Assembly (NCBI RefSeq): GCF_040954645.1
Contig: NC_092804.1
Span: forward strand, 44,359,753-44,423,752
Direction: 5' to 3'
Length of the DNA stretch: 64,000 nucleotides
DNA from: Diabrotica undecimpunctata
Taxonomy: Eukaryota > Arthropoda > Insecta > Coleoptera > Chrysomelidae
Shown one piece after another: positions 11,144 through 21,390 of the stretch (position 1 is its first letter; each line of letters starts with the position of its first letter). The notes beneath the pieces were generated by a model, which saw only the letters and a program-made list of their open reading frames with translations, searched no databases and was not told the origin of the DNA. Both the position numbers and the translations under genes were made by a program.

Positions 11144-12088
11144 ATGGCACACTATTCAAATTCTGAGATGACAGACATACTTTTAGTATTAGGGGAATGT
11201 TCGGGAAATGCTGCTGCCGCTGTAAGACGCTACAAAGAAAAGTATCCGAACAGAAATATTCCCAATGCCAGGACTTTTGTAAGTACTGAACGACGACTGA
11301 GAGAAACCGGTTGTCTTCAAAGAAGGAATACAGATGCTGGTCGTCGTAGAACAGCAAGAAATGTTCACGTTGAACAGCAAATATTGGATGATGTAATAAA
11401 TGACCCCACAATAAGTACACGCAGGTTAGGATTAAGAACGAATATTTCCCATCAAAGTGTTTTAAGAGTTCTGCATGAAGAGCAATTACATCCTTACCAC
11501 TTTCGACAAGTGCAGGAATTGTTACCTGACGATATGCCACTTAGAGTTGATTTTTGTGAAGTATTGCAAAATAAAGTTCAAACTGCACCAAATTTTTTAA
11601 GCAATATTCTGTTTACAGATGAGGCCACATTTACAAGACAAGGTATGTTCAATTCTAGAAATATGCACTTCTGGACTGAAGAAAATCCAAGGGCTACAAT
11701 GGAAACTTACTTCCAACACACGTTCAAGATAAACGTTTGGGCAGCTACTTTAGGAAATAGTTTTCTAGACAATATTTTACATGATATTTTGGAAGATATT
11801 CCATTACAAATACGAAGAAACATGTTTTTCATGCATGATGGTGCTACACCACATTACACAAGAATTTGTAGAAGGTGGTTACATGAACATTTCCCTGATA
11901 GGTGGATAGGCCAGGGTGCGGATGCACCGATTCATTGGCCTGCTCGTAGTTGTGATCTTAATCCAATGGACTTTACAGTATGGAGATATTTTAAATCAAA
12001 AGTGCATAACACTCCAATTAATACAGTAAATGAGTTGTACAAAATTGAACAAGTATTTACCGATTTACAAAACGATCCAGTACATTAA
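11144..12088 (+). CDS. Tc1/mariner superfamily transposase, open frame (314 aa)
   Basis: The enzyme would cut and rejoin its own transposon ends in the nucleus. I chose ATG 11144 (MAHYSNSEMTDILLVLGE...); the same frame is open 15 nt upstream but only from a TTG. An N-terminal helix-turn-helix of the type seen in IS630/Tc1/mariner proteins (AVRRYKEKYPNRNIP) is followed by a second helical DNA-binding part (RRLGLRTNISHQSVLRVL) and then the DDE core. Catalytic acidic residues: D159 in LFTDEATF, D232 in FMHDGATPH and D271 in SCDLNPMDF, giving 38 residues between the last two (DD38D). That spacing is close to, but not the same as, the classic DD34D/E. No stop or frameshift; the 314-aa length is slightly short of the usual 340 or so at the C-terminus. 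It may be active; sequence alone cannot show this. Confidence 0.9.
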   Translation: MAHYSNSEMTDILLVLGECSGNAAAAVRRYKEKYPNRNIPNARTFVSTERRLRETGCLQRRNTDAGRRRTARNVHVEQQILDDVINDPTISTRRLGLRTNISHQSVLRVLHEEQLHPYHFRQVQELLPDDMPLRVDFCEVLQNKVQTAPNFLSNILFTDEATFTRQGMFNSRNMHFWTEENPRATMETYFQHTFKINVWAATLGNSFLDNILHDILEDIPLQIRRNMFFMHDGATPHYTRICRRWLHEHFPDRWIGQGADAPIHWPARSCDLNPMDFTVWRYFKSKVHNTPINTVNELYKIEQVFTDLQNDPVH

Positions 12089-12237
12089 ATGGATTAATGC
12101 GTTCGCTAAATAAAAGAATTAGATTATGTATTCAACAAAATGGAGGACATTTTGAACAGTTGTTGTGAAATATTATTTTCGCCATTAATTAAATGTTAAG
12201 TATTAATTAAGTTTTCCATTAATTTGTAATATTATTG

Positions 12238-12740
12238 CAAACACAAGTGTCAATTCCAAAGCATACTTGATGAGTATTAAGAAATGTAACGATTACAATA
12301 AAATACATGTATACCTTCGAGTTTAAATAAATCGAAAACGGTGATATCTATCGAAACATTACAAGAGCACCTTTTTTGCGTAGAATAGTCTAAGGAAACA
12401 ATTTTTAAAATATTTTTTTAAAATATGTAAAAATTAAAAAACATGTGACGCAATAACCCCCACTTACCCCCCAAAACTACCCTGTATTAATATAGGATGT
12501 GGTAGGTGGTGACATGAAATTAATTATCCTAATGTCTTATAATCACTCCCAAAATATGAAGTCCGTATTCAAAACCGCTTGGAAGATATTTGAAAAAATA
12601 AGAATTTCAATTCACCCTTTTAAAGGGTTGTATCTCCCTTATTATTCAGTTTTATAAAAAAGTGTACATAAAGAATTACCCTTATTTTTGGACGTACTAT
12701 GAGCTCTAGAAATTAATGTACATAATTCTGGACCACCTTG
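12238..12740 (-). repeat. Right terminal inverted repeat of the mariner-type element
   Basis: Reverse complement of the left repeat with scattered single-base changes and no large indel. Similarity ends just after GACACTTGTGTT.GCAA, about 150 bp past the transposase stop. Confidence 0.9.
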
Positions 12741-12749
12741 TATATAATA

Positions 12750-12756
<7 letters not shown>

Positions 12757-12802
<46 letters not shown>
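12757..12802. repeat. (TA)n microsatellite
   Basis: An unbroken TA array next to the right end of the mariner-type element. The flanking TA-rich DNA is a natural target for TA-specific insertion. A GA/CT-rich stretch (12865-12905) follows. Confidence 0.95.
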
Positions 12803-12805
<3 letters not shown>

Positions 12806-13593
12806 TTATATAATATATATATAATATTAAATTATATATACAAAAGTAACATTTTTATATTCGAGAGAGGAAGAGAGAGAAAATATATCTTCTGTCTCTC
12901 TCTTACTCATTATCTTACATATGTAATGATTTCACAGATTCACTCCCATACAAATTTCCAACGTGGAGCGCGCATATAGAAGTATAACTTTAAAAACGTT
13001 TAAACAAGAAATGAAGCTAAGATAATTTTAAACAAAAATGTAGATTAGTACTTTTCGTGTAGAATGATCCGTTCTCAACGCTTTGATCGTTGTTTCTGAG
13101 AGAAAGGTTCATTCGACAAAAAAGTACTAATTAACATTTTTGTTGAAAATTGTCTCAGCTTCATTTCTTGTTTGAAACATTTTTTTCTATCTTTTTTGAG
13201 TCTCGAAATTGACATTCTTCAAATTAGCTTCAGAAAAATTCAGCTTGTTCGTATGATTTGTTGAGGTTCAGTGGCATTTTCGTCTTTGATGACTGCGACT
13301 GGAATATTCTTTCCTTGTACATTTAGGTATATTTTAATCGCTGCAAGCATTACATACATTTGACGAACCATATCTTGGTTACCGTTAGCCCCAGAATATC
13401 ATATAATAGACTTAAAAGTCCAGAAAGTGAGCTTTTTTTATTTAGTGGATATACCTAAATGTACAAGAAAAAAGAAGTAAAACTTAGCAAAAATCCTCAA
13501 AAGTAGAAAATTTTGGAGAACCGTATCTTGCTTAAAATTTATCATAGAACCTTCTACAGTAGACCATTTAAAAGGAAATATAAAATGTACAAT

Positions 13594-15219
13594 GCACCTT
13601 CCCAGATCGGCAAAATTTGTGAAAACGAGTGGCAAGAATACTACGTAGAACTACTTACAGAAAACCGTCCCCAATTTCAGGAAGAGAATATAGAACATGC
13701 AGGAAATGGGGCATACGACCAGATAGAAATAAGCCTGGCAGAAGTTAAGAGAGCAATCAAGACATTGAAGAACAAAAAAGCCAAAGGACCCGGAGGAATA
13801 CCAAACGAACTAATTAAAAACGGAACGGAAAATTTATTCCGCATGCTACATAGAATGTTCGAAAGAGGACTAAATGGAGAAGAAATACCTGCGGAATGGA
13901 CACAATACATCACATCCATACATAAGAAAGGAAACAGGAAAAAATGTGAAAACTATAGAGGAATTAGTATAATATCGTCGGTAGGTAGACTTTACGGGAA
14001 AATTATTAAAGAAAAACTAGAAACTGAAATAATAGGAAAAATTGGAGAAGACCAAGCAGGGTTCACAGTAGGAAAATCATGCCTAGATCATACGTACACA
14101 TTAGAACAACTGATAGAGAAGAAAATGGCAAAAGGTAGACCGGTCCATCTGGCCTTTGTTGATCTAAAGAAAGCATATGACTCAATACCTAGAGTCAAAT
14201 TATGGGAAGCAATGAATGATCTCGGAATCCGACAAACACTAATAAAAGCAGTTAAAGCACTATACAAAGAAAACAAAGTAGCTATTAAATGTGGAAATAA
14301 AGCCTACCATCCATTTAAGACGACAAAAGGACTTCTACAAGGCTGTGCTACGTCCCCTACTCTGTTTAAAATATTCTTGGAAAAGACACTCAAACCATGG
14401 AGGAGAAAGTGCGAAGGAATGGGCATACCAGTAAGAGACGAATACCTATACACCTTAAGTTTTGCCGACGATCAAGTAGTCATCGCACAAGATGAAGAAG
14501 ATCTCAGCTTTATGCTCAGAAAACTAGAAGAAGAATATAAAAACAACGGAATGGAAATAAACTTAGAGAAAACCGAATACCTAACAACAGAAAACAAGAA
14601 TATGAGAAACCTAGAGATAGACGAGGGAAGACAAATAAATGGAACAGATAAATTCAAGTATTTAGGAACCATAATATCGAACCAGGGAACAACAGAAGAA
14701 GATATAAACAACAGACTGAGACAAACAAGAAACTGTATAAGACAACTAAACTCAGTGTTGTGGGATAAGAACATTACGATAAAGACAAAAAAGAGAATAT
14801 ATAATACCCTGACAAGAAGTATCCTGACATATGGGTCCGAAAACTGGACAATAAACAAAAGAAATAGAGGTAGAATAAGAGCAGTAGAAATGGAGTTCCT
14901 GAGGAGAAGCTGTAGACTTACAAAAAGAGACAGAATTGAAAACGCAGAGATTAAGCGGAGAGTGGGAGTGCAATCAGACATAATCGACTATATAGAGGAG
15001 AAGAGACTATCCTGGTACGGCCACGTCAGAAGAGCGGACAGAGGACGCTGGATAAACAAAATCACAGAATGGAGCCCGATTGGAAGAAGAAAGAGAGGAA
15101 GACCCCGAAGGTCATTCAGAGATGAAATCGACGAGGCTATGGAGAAAAGAACCCTGCGAGATGGAGACTGGAATGACAGGGAAAATTGGAGAAAACGGTT
15201 AAGTGAAGGAAGACAGTGA
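13594..15219 (+). CDS. LINE family B reverse transcriptase, open but 5'-truncated
   Basis: The protein copies LINE RNA into DNA at the target site. The frame is open for 541 codons from the truncation point to TGA 15217-15219; the open codons upstream of 13594 are host flank, not element. Visible RT blocks: linker (NEWQEYYVELLTE), fingers KGPGGIPNELIKNG, TSIHKKGN and ENYRGISI, palm VDLKKAYDSI, GLLQGCATSPTLF (family-typical G-L-x-Q-G), catalytic FADD at 14461-14472, and thumb LEKTEYL with FKYLGT. After the RT comes WYGHVRRADRGRW, then GRRKRGRPRRSFRDEIDEA. The endonuclease is missing. No internal stop, so the insertion is young, but it has no start or promoter of its own. Confidence 0.88.
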   Translation, partial: APSQIGKICENEWQEYYVELLTENRPQFQEENIEHAGNGAYDQIEISLAEVKRAIKTLKNKKAKGPGGIPNELIKNGTENLFRMLHRMFERGLNGEEIPAEWTQYITSIHKKGNRKKCENYRGISIISSVGRLYGKIIKEKLETEIIGKIGEDQAGFTVGKSCLDHTYTLEQLIEKKMAKGRPVHLAFVDLKKAYDSIPRVKLWEAMNDLGIRQTLIKAVKALYKENKVAIKCGNKAYHPFKTTKGLLQGCATSPTLFKIFLEKTLKPWRRKCEGMGIPVRDEYLYTLSFADDQVVIAQDEEDLSFMLRKLEEEYKNNGMEINLEKTEYLTTENKNMRNLEIDEGRQINGTDKFKYLGTIISNQGTTEEDINNRLRQTRNCIRQLNSVLWDKNITIKTKKRIYNTLTRSILTYGSENWTINKRNRGRIRAVEMEFLRRSCRLTKRDRIENAEIKRRVGVQSDIIDYIEEKRLSWYGHVRRADRGRWINKITEWSPIGRRKRGRPRRSFRDEIDEAMEKRTLRDGDWNDRENWRKRLSEGRQ

Positions 15220-15248
15220 AAACTGTGGAAATCCTTAGTAGTAGTAGT
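13594..15248 (+). mobile_element. 5'-truncated RTE-like LINE, family B, with 12-bp target-site duplication
   Basis: AAAATGTACAAT occurs exactly at 13582-13593 and at 15249-15260, bracketing the element, so both edges are known. The copy starts inside the endonuclease-RT linker and ends 29 nt after its stop codon in a (TAG)n tail. A very short 3' UTR and a microsatellite tail are typical of the RTE group. It inserted into repeat R copy 3. A second, shorter copy of the same family lies at 38199. Confidence 0.9.
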
Positions 15249-15819
15249 AAAATGTACAATTGCCTATACCTAAAACTGCTTAGAAAAAACTGGAACAATG
15301 TTTGCGGAAAAATAGTAAAAATGGACAAAAATTTTGTTTTGAGTGGCAATCTTTAAAAAATCGTATCTCGGATTCTGTTTATTATAAAGACTTCTACCGT
15401 ACATTATTTTGAAGAGAATATGAAAAATATAAGTTTTTCATCTATAAAGCAATGTCTATACCTATACTCCCCTGGGAAAAAGTTACGGGACAAAAAAAGA
15501 AGCGCGTGTCCTGTTTGTTGCTTCGTTTTTGAATATTTTTTTGACAAAACAAATTATTTGTGATTTTAAAAGATAACATTTTAATAGGAAATATAATTTT
15601 CTGTAGATGTTTATCGTACTAAAACTGCATAGAACTCGCAAAAATGCTCTTTAGTGTTTAGGGACAAATTTACCCCTTTCCCAAAAACGCATCTCTTTAA
15701 ATGGTCCTCGGTTGTTTCATACTTGGGGGTCCATTGACCACATAAAACAATAAAACCCTTTTAACATTGTAATTTCTTTTAGCCTTAATATAATCAATAG
15801 CCTATTATTGTCAATCTTG

Positions 15820-16225
15820 GTCAGTTATTCTATATGGAGTTGAAGCCTGGACATTAAAATTAAAACCATGAGATGGCTAGAAGCCTTTCAAATGTGGCTT
15901 TATTGCAGAATGCTCAGAATATCATGGACACAACACATTACGAATCGAACAGTATTAAACACCATAAATAAAGCGTTAGAACTTTTAAAAACGATGAGGA
16001 AAAAAAACAGCATAAAAAAAGACCCCATAACGAAAAATGGCAAATATAACTTGCTACGATTATTAATTGAAGGAAAGATAGAGGACCGAAATGTAGTAGA
16101 CAGAAAAGCCATGTCATGGCTTGGCAATATCAGAATTTGGACGGGCATAAACGTTCAACAATTACTAAGAGTGACGCAGAATAGAGAACATTTTGATGTA
16201 GTGATCGCAAACCTCCAGTAATGGA
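15820..16225 (+). pseudogene. LINE family A, 3' end fragment
   Basis: The post-RT C-terminal region of family A. Before 15868 the frame reads LYGVEAWTLK. The 117-codon frame at 15868-16221 then has EAFQMWLYCRMLRISW, HITNRTV, LLRLLIEGKIEDR, SWLGNIRIW and ends VVIANLQ, each matching the copies at 24417 and 63421. The RT core is absent (5' truncation). A stop between the WTLK block and EAFQMW and divergence from siblings mark it as dead. Confidence 0.75.
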
Positions 16226-16229
16226 GTGC

Positions 16230-17425
16230 ACCAGAAAAAGAAGTCAATTATCCACTCATAAAATTACAAAAACACCTTTCCATAAGTTATTTTTGCTCGT
16301 ACGTTTATTTCAGGTGGTGTTAAATTTTTAATATCCCTATCGTCTTTAGTCATTTTGTTAGGACTTAATCTTGAAATTTGTCAATTTTTTTAAATATTCT
16401 GAACTGTTAAATCGTATGCAGTTGACTTGAAATTGCTCATTGCGAATGTATTACCTTAAATACCGTATGTCATCTCGCGATTCTATTGGTTAAAAATCTG
16501 TATCATAATAAAAATTTGTATCATAATAAAGTCCATTATCATACAGGTACTAAAATTTTAAGTATGAGAGTAGAAAAATATTACAGTATAACGAGAGTAT
16601 AATATTATATAATGACAAAAGAAAAAATACAAGAATAATTTAACTTAAACATTGCATTTATATGGGATTAAGTAACAATTGATTATAATAAAAATAACAT
16701 TTTACATTTACTTTCAGGTTTGGATTTATTATAAATGGACTTATTTTAATTGGTAGGTGTCTATTAATTGGCACTTCTAGCATCTAATTTGACAGTGTCC
16801 TTAATACTTAGCCTGGATTTTGTAGTCAAATAGTTATGTTTTTGAGTTGAAATTCTGAGGGTGATGGTTTTACACTCGGATTTTATCAAATTTTGATATT
16901 TGTATATTAAATGTAGTTAATTGTAGATTTAATTATGTCCCTCATCTTCTATTACTTTATTAATGTTGGTATATTCTTATAGCAACTCTTTTTTTTCATT
17001 AGGTAGAATGAAGGCTGCTTCTTTGATTTTTCTCTTGTTCGCGCCTGTTTCTTTCATACATATTAATGCATATTTCCATTGTACTCTGTATTCTTTAGTA
17101 CACACTCTTATAGCACCACATTTTAAACGCTTTAAGTCTCTTCAGTAACGTTTCCATTAAGGTCCATGACTCAATATAGAAGAAACGAGAATACGTAGAA
17201 TTTTAATAAACAAATATAAATAACAGTAGGAAAAGAAAACAGGGATATCGAAGTATGCCAGAGACTGGGACTGGGGTGGACAGCTTTTGGTAAACTGAAA
17301 CAGGATCAGAAAACTCTCCATCAATATTTTTCCCTTGATAAAAAAAATGAAGTGTAAATCTGGACTTAGTGAAAACAAAAACAAATAATAAAGAGAATAG
17401 AAGTTGTCCAAACCGACATGCATGC
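16230..17425. other. Unassigned AT-rich DNA
   Basis: No gene supported. The stretch TATATGGGATTAAGTAACAA at 16660-16679 and the ACATTTTACATTTACTTTC that follows resemble 19088-19130 and, in reverse, 48900-48960, so a worn copy of the Penelope-like end may lie at 16640-16740. Confidence 0.4.
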
Positions 17426-17429
17426 TTAA

Positions 17430-18730
17430 AAAAAATTCTTCTTTTCTTCTATTTTATTAACTGATGCTTTAAATAGATTAGTTGTTGTTGTGTAGAACCA
17501 ATTCCTCAGGTTTTTTAACCATGATATTTTTCTTCTCCCAATTCCTCGCTTTCCGAATACTTTGCCTTGAAGGATTATTTTCAGTAATCTGTATTTAGTG
17601 CCGTTCCCCCTTATGTGTCCGAGATATTTAAACTTTCTTCCTCTCCTTTTAATCGTTTTCATCACTTCTCTTTCTTCCCCATTCTTCGTAGTACAGTCTC
17701 GTTGGTTATCTTGTCCTTCCATGATATCCTTAGGATTCTTCTGTATAGCTACATCTCGAAGGATTTGAGGTTTTTTTTCATCGCTTTAGTGAGTGTCCAG
17801 GATTAAACTCCGTAGTAGTTATATCAAGAAGATATAACATCGTAGGAGCCTTACTTGTATCTCCAGATTAAGGTTGTGGCTTTTAAAGAGTTTGACCATG
17901 TTGTTGAATGCACTCCTAGCCTTCTCTATTCTACATTTTACTTCTTAAGAGTGATCCCATTGATCGTTTACTATTGTTCCAAGATAGGTAAATTGGTGTT
18001 TTACTCAGTCCACTGGTGTATTCTTGATAAGCAATTGGACGTCTCTAATTTTATTGTTGTTCATGACCATAAATTTAGTTTTTGATATGTTTACTTGTAG
18101 TCCAAATCTTTCACTTTTCGTTTTCAATTTAGAAGGATTCTATGTTCGCAATTTTCCAAGGCTTTACTAAATATTTCCTCTGAATATAGTTGAATAATAT
18201 AGATGAAAGTATACATTCTTTTCTAACGCCTCGCAGAATCTGGATCGCTTCCGTCGGTTCATCTCCAAGATTTGTTCTTATTGTGGCTGATTGGTTCCAG
18301 TATAAATTTTGTATTATACGCCGGTCTTTATCATCTATTTGGGCTTTTGTTAGAACATCCATCATTTTTTGGTGTTGAACTGTGTCAAATGCTTTTTGGT
18401 AGTCCATAAAGCAGGTGTAGATATCTCAAGTTATATCTCTGCATCTTTGGAATAATACCTGTAGACTGAACAGTGCATCTCTCGTACCTACGCATTTCAT
18501 GAATCCAAATTGTGTGTCTTGTATTCTCTCTTTGCATAGCTTGTATAGTCTGCGATGTTTAATTTTAAGAAAAAGTTTTAGTGCATGACTCATTAGACTT
18601 ATTAGCCTATATTCTCAGCACTTTTTCGCCCCCTGTTTCTTTAATAACGTAACAAATTCTGAAAATAGCCAATCTTTTGGAATATTGCCTGTGTCATAGA
18701 TATTATTGAAGATTTTGTCATAGATATTAT
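17430..18730 (-). pseudogene. LINE family A, decayed RT and 3' end
   Basis: On the minus strand the RT palm is visible at 18407-18200: MDYQKAFDTVQHQKMMDVL, then IQNLYWNQSA and GVRKECILSSILFN (family A normally has GVRQGCVLSPLLFN, so two core residues changed). After a frame-broken thumb the C-terminal block appears at 17640-17470 with KFKYLGHIRGN, LLKIILQGKV and RRKISWLKNLRNW. The 3' side has AAAAGAAGAA, a worn GAA tail, at 17430-17442. A 20-bp direct duplication of GTCATAGATATTATTGAAGA lies at 18690-18738 near its 5' side. Confidence 0.75.
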
Positions 18731-18734
18731 TGAA

Positions 18735-19265
18735 GAAGCCAACATGCATGCTCAAAAAAATTTGAAACCCAATAGTATTAATAACTAACTTTTTTTGGAC
18801 AAGAACCTAGGAAAAATATTCTTTTTCTTAGCTATTGCCACTACTTTTTCTTTACATCATGGAAATTGATATGATATTCGTTTAAAATATAAATAAACAT
18901 TTTATTACTCTTTTGTTTCTGATAAGATTTTAATATTAACTTTAATAGTAATATGTATTCACGTTTTATTATGTATTTCTATTAATTTTTTATCTAAATT
19001 TAGAATAATACTGTAATAATACTAAAAAGGTTCTGAAACTGTTTTCTTGTGGTATGTCTAAGTTAACAATTTTATTATGTTTATATGGGATGAAGTCACA
19101 AATGATTGTAATTAAAATTACATTTTATATCTGTTTTTTTTTATATTTGACGTTTCGATTTCTAATCCAGGCATTATTTTTAAAAAAGATTGTTTTAAAA
19201 TAGTGTGATACTTTTTTAACCAAGTTGTTTGGCATTTATTGTTTTCTAAAAAATTGACGACTATC
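18735..19265. other. Unassigned; Penelope-like motif at 19080-19190
   Basis: TTGACGTTTCGATTTCTAATCC at 19147-19168, preceded by TTTATATGGGATGAAGTCACAA, matches in order the reverse complement of 48830-48970 and parts of 16640-16740. The rest is AT-rich with nothing to assign. Confidence 0.4.
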
Positions 19266-19269
19266 TATT

Positions 19270-19560
19270 GTTGGATATCATGTTGTCTACCATATTTCCT
19301 ATTATAACTTCATTGGCAGCAGCACTAAATAATGATTTAGACGATTTTCCATACTGTTGTCCGGAGCACAGCTTAAAAACAATGACTTGTGATGTTTAAG
19401 GCCATAATTTATCTTTGTACTCCTGAATGATGTGATTCGAAAATTCATATTTTTCAGGGTGCCTCATAATTTGATTGAAGTATTTCACCCCCTTTTTTTA
19501 GTATATTAACCAGTTGTGTTTCTTGATTCAATCATATAAGGACCTCCTCATTTTTATTCT
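19270..19560 (-). pseudogene. LINE family A, short 3' fragment
   Basis: Minus-strand translation in mixed frames gives VKYFNHIMRHPEKYEF, then SSKSLFSAAANEVIIGNM. These match the YLGH-MR-KY and LFRAAA-K-IAMMIANL blocks of the copy at 63421, with the linker between them deleted. There is no RT core. Old and short. Confidence 0.6.
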
Positions 19561-19639
19561 GTCAACCCAGCTTATTTTTAGGAATTATAGGCTTTTTAGG
19601 AATTAATAGGCTTTAGGAATATCAAAGACTTCTCAGAGC

Positions 19640-20530
19640 ACAAAATTCAAACGTCCGATTTTATGAGACGAACGCGGTCTGCTAGAGTACCTTCAACTTC
19701 TGATAAATCCGCCGTTCCACCTCCTTACAGGTTACACCCTTGCCTAACTCACCTAAACAGGATAGTTAGTGGAAGTTAGACGTAGACCAGGCGCATGCAT
19801 CCCGTGTTGACAGGACGCATCTGCGCAGCGGGAGTGATTCGAAGCACAGAGAATCCAAAAAATCAGACCCCATGCCCTTCAATGAATTTGTGTCAACACA
19901 AACTGATCCGGTCTTTCAAATAAGCCGCCAACTAAATATGACCATTTCTACCAACAAAACTAAATGTATGACAATAGCAAAAGATCCGCTCAGATGTAAG
20001 TTAGTGGTTGAGAACAACCCCATAGAACAGGTGATGCAATTCAGATATCTGGGCATAGATCTATCAAGCACACACGACCCAGTAAAGGACCTAAGGAGTC
20101 AGATCAACAAAGCATCCGCATTGTCGGGATGTCTGCGAGAGATAGTCTGGTCACATCCGTATATGCGCACAGATAGTAAAATTAGAATCTACAAGACTTG
20201 CATACGACCGATCATGACATATGACATAGAAGTGCGCGAAGATAACAACAAAACGAAACAGATGTTAAGGGTTGCCGAAATGAAAACCCTAAAAACAATG
20301 GTGGGCAAAACAAGAAGAGACAGGGTGAGAAATACAAACGTCAGAGAGCAGTGCAAAATTCAAGATATTGAATGATGGGGAAGGCAGCGTAAGAGGATGT
20401 GGTACAATCAAGTATGACGAATAGATGAGAATAGAAATAGGCAAACAGTGCCCTAGAAAACAATACGCCCGGTTCAAGACCTCCCGGAAGACCACCTAAA
20501 AGATGGAGGGATAGTTGGCAATCTACATAT
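19640..20530 (+). pseudogene. LINE family D: possible 5' region joined to RT thumb and C-terminus
   Basis: The 167-codon frame at 19872-20375 begins with an ATG and MPFNEFVSTQTDPV, then passes into RT thumb sequence: FQISRQLNMTISTNKTKCMT, IEQVMQFRYLGIDL, RTDSKIRIYKTCIRPIMTYDIEV and MLRVAEMKTLKTMVGKTRRDR. The catalytic palm is absent. Past the stop, in other frames, comes a GRPP(K)RW(R)D-type C-terminal block to about 20520, then TATATAATA. The bases 19670-19870 are clearly GC-richer and could be the 5' leader. If so, the copy keeps both ends and lacks the middle, like the LINE at 5800. A fused unrelated flank is the alternative. Confidence 0.65.
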
Positions 20531-20550
20531 TATATAATAAGTTGGCAATA

Positions 20551-20806
20551 AGCATATTAACTTGGGAAAGGATCACTACAGGAGCAATGCAACCAATTTG
20601 TGGCATTAGAGTTAGAAGACCCTGATGGTTTCCAGGGCAACAACTAACACCAACCACGGAGGAAGCTACAGCTACATGGGGAAAGGAATGCCAAATGCTG
20701 TGGTTGGTGTTAGTTGTTGCCCTGGAAACCATCAGGGTTTTCTAACTCTAATGCCACAAATTGGTTGCATTGTTCCTGTAGTGATCCTTTACCAAGTTAA
20801 TATGCT
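20551..20806. repeat. Near-perfect inverted repeat, 107-bp arms, 42-bp loop
   Basis: The arms 20551-20657 and 20700-20806 are reverse complements with about 3 mismatches by eye (for example GGGAAAGG/GGTAAAGG and GAGCAA/GAACAA). The loop starts GGAGGAAGCTACAGC. Transcribed on either strand it would form a long double-stranded hairpin. There is no coding content; frames on both strands in the arms are mirror images. It directly abuts the end of the family D copy. It may be a MITE or a hairpin formed at repair. Confidence 0.92.
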
Positions 20807-20957
20807 CCTTTTCTAACTTGGCTGCACCGTACTGAAGACGACCAATAGTCAGAAATACGTATATACGGTTGCCTTCCATCGATATACCATTTTTGGTTTT
20901 CTGTTTTGCGAGCCATGCCATTACTTTTATTATTCACTCGCATTACCCTTTTCCATT

Positions 20958-20960
<3 letters not shown>

Positions 20961-21032
<72 letters not shown>

Positions 21033-21038
21033 ATGTAT

Positions 21039-21096
<58 letters not shown>

Positions 21097-21222
21097 ATAA
21101 TAAAATAATAATTGTTCCATGTATTATTACCGTTTCAATATGTTTTATTATTTGATTTCCACCTTTAAGTTAATTTCAACGATTTTATTAGTTTCTATTA
21201 ACATACATACATACACACAAAT

Positions 21223-21278
<56 letters not shown>

Positions 21279-21300
21279 TATATATATACATATATATATT

Positions 21301-21369
<69 letters not shown>

Positions 21370-21390
21370 AAACATATATATATATATATC
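20961..21390. repeat. (TA)n arrays, three blocks
   Basis: Pure TA at 20961-21029, 21046-21089 and 21227-21276, then interrupted TA with regularly placed TATATTTATATATAT units to 21390. ACATACATAC repeats at 21200-21218 lead into the third block. Any Tyr/Ile-rich frames here are artefacts of the TA repeat. Confidence 0.95.

Larger units (their letters stand above)
10492..12740 (+). mobile_element. Complete Tc1/mariner-type transposon with about 500-bp inverted repeats
   Basis: The element starts CAAGGTGGTCCAGAATTATG at 10492 and ends with its reverse complement at 12740, flanked on both sides by TA (10490-10491 and 12741-12742), the target duplicated by Tc1/mariner elements. The inverted repeats run to about 10997 and 12238. 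By eye they differ at about 13 positions in 505, so the insertion is fairly recent. One open transposase frame lies between them. Total length is 2249 bp. Repeats this long are unusual for the superfamily. Flanks are (TA)-rich, so the target was probably an AT tract. Confidence 0.92.
12985..15720 (+). repeat. Dispersed repeat R, copy 3, split by LINE family B
   Basis: The copy lies in 12985-13592 and 15249-15720; the 1655 bp between are the family B insertion. Its first part is an inverted repeat: 13001-13060 and the reverse complement of 13115-13175 share GAAATGAAGCT.AGA.AATTTT, AACAAAAATGT and TTAGTACTTTT. Then comes the AAATTGACATTCTTC block shared with copies 1 and 2. The second part matches copy 2 from TTTGCGGAAAAATAG to AAAAACGCA. 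Age: already diverged from copy 2 when the LINE inserted. Confidence 0.7.

Noticed and set aside
11115..11540. 141-codon frame antisense to the mariner transposase
   Set aside because: It is the mirror of the transposase helix-turn-helix region and has no independent motif. The plus-strand frame has the DDE core and the element context.
14472..14981. 169-codon minus-strand frame, hydrophobic, membrane-like
   Set aside because: It is the shadow of the purine-rich family B RT. The reverse complement of A/G-rich codons gives Leu/Phe/Ser and looks like membrane protein.
20523..20816. Two similar open frames on opposite strands (starting MVSRATTNTNH)
   Set aside because: They are the two arms of the 107-bp inverted repeat read in each direction, so their similarity is a property of the hairpin.
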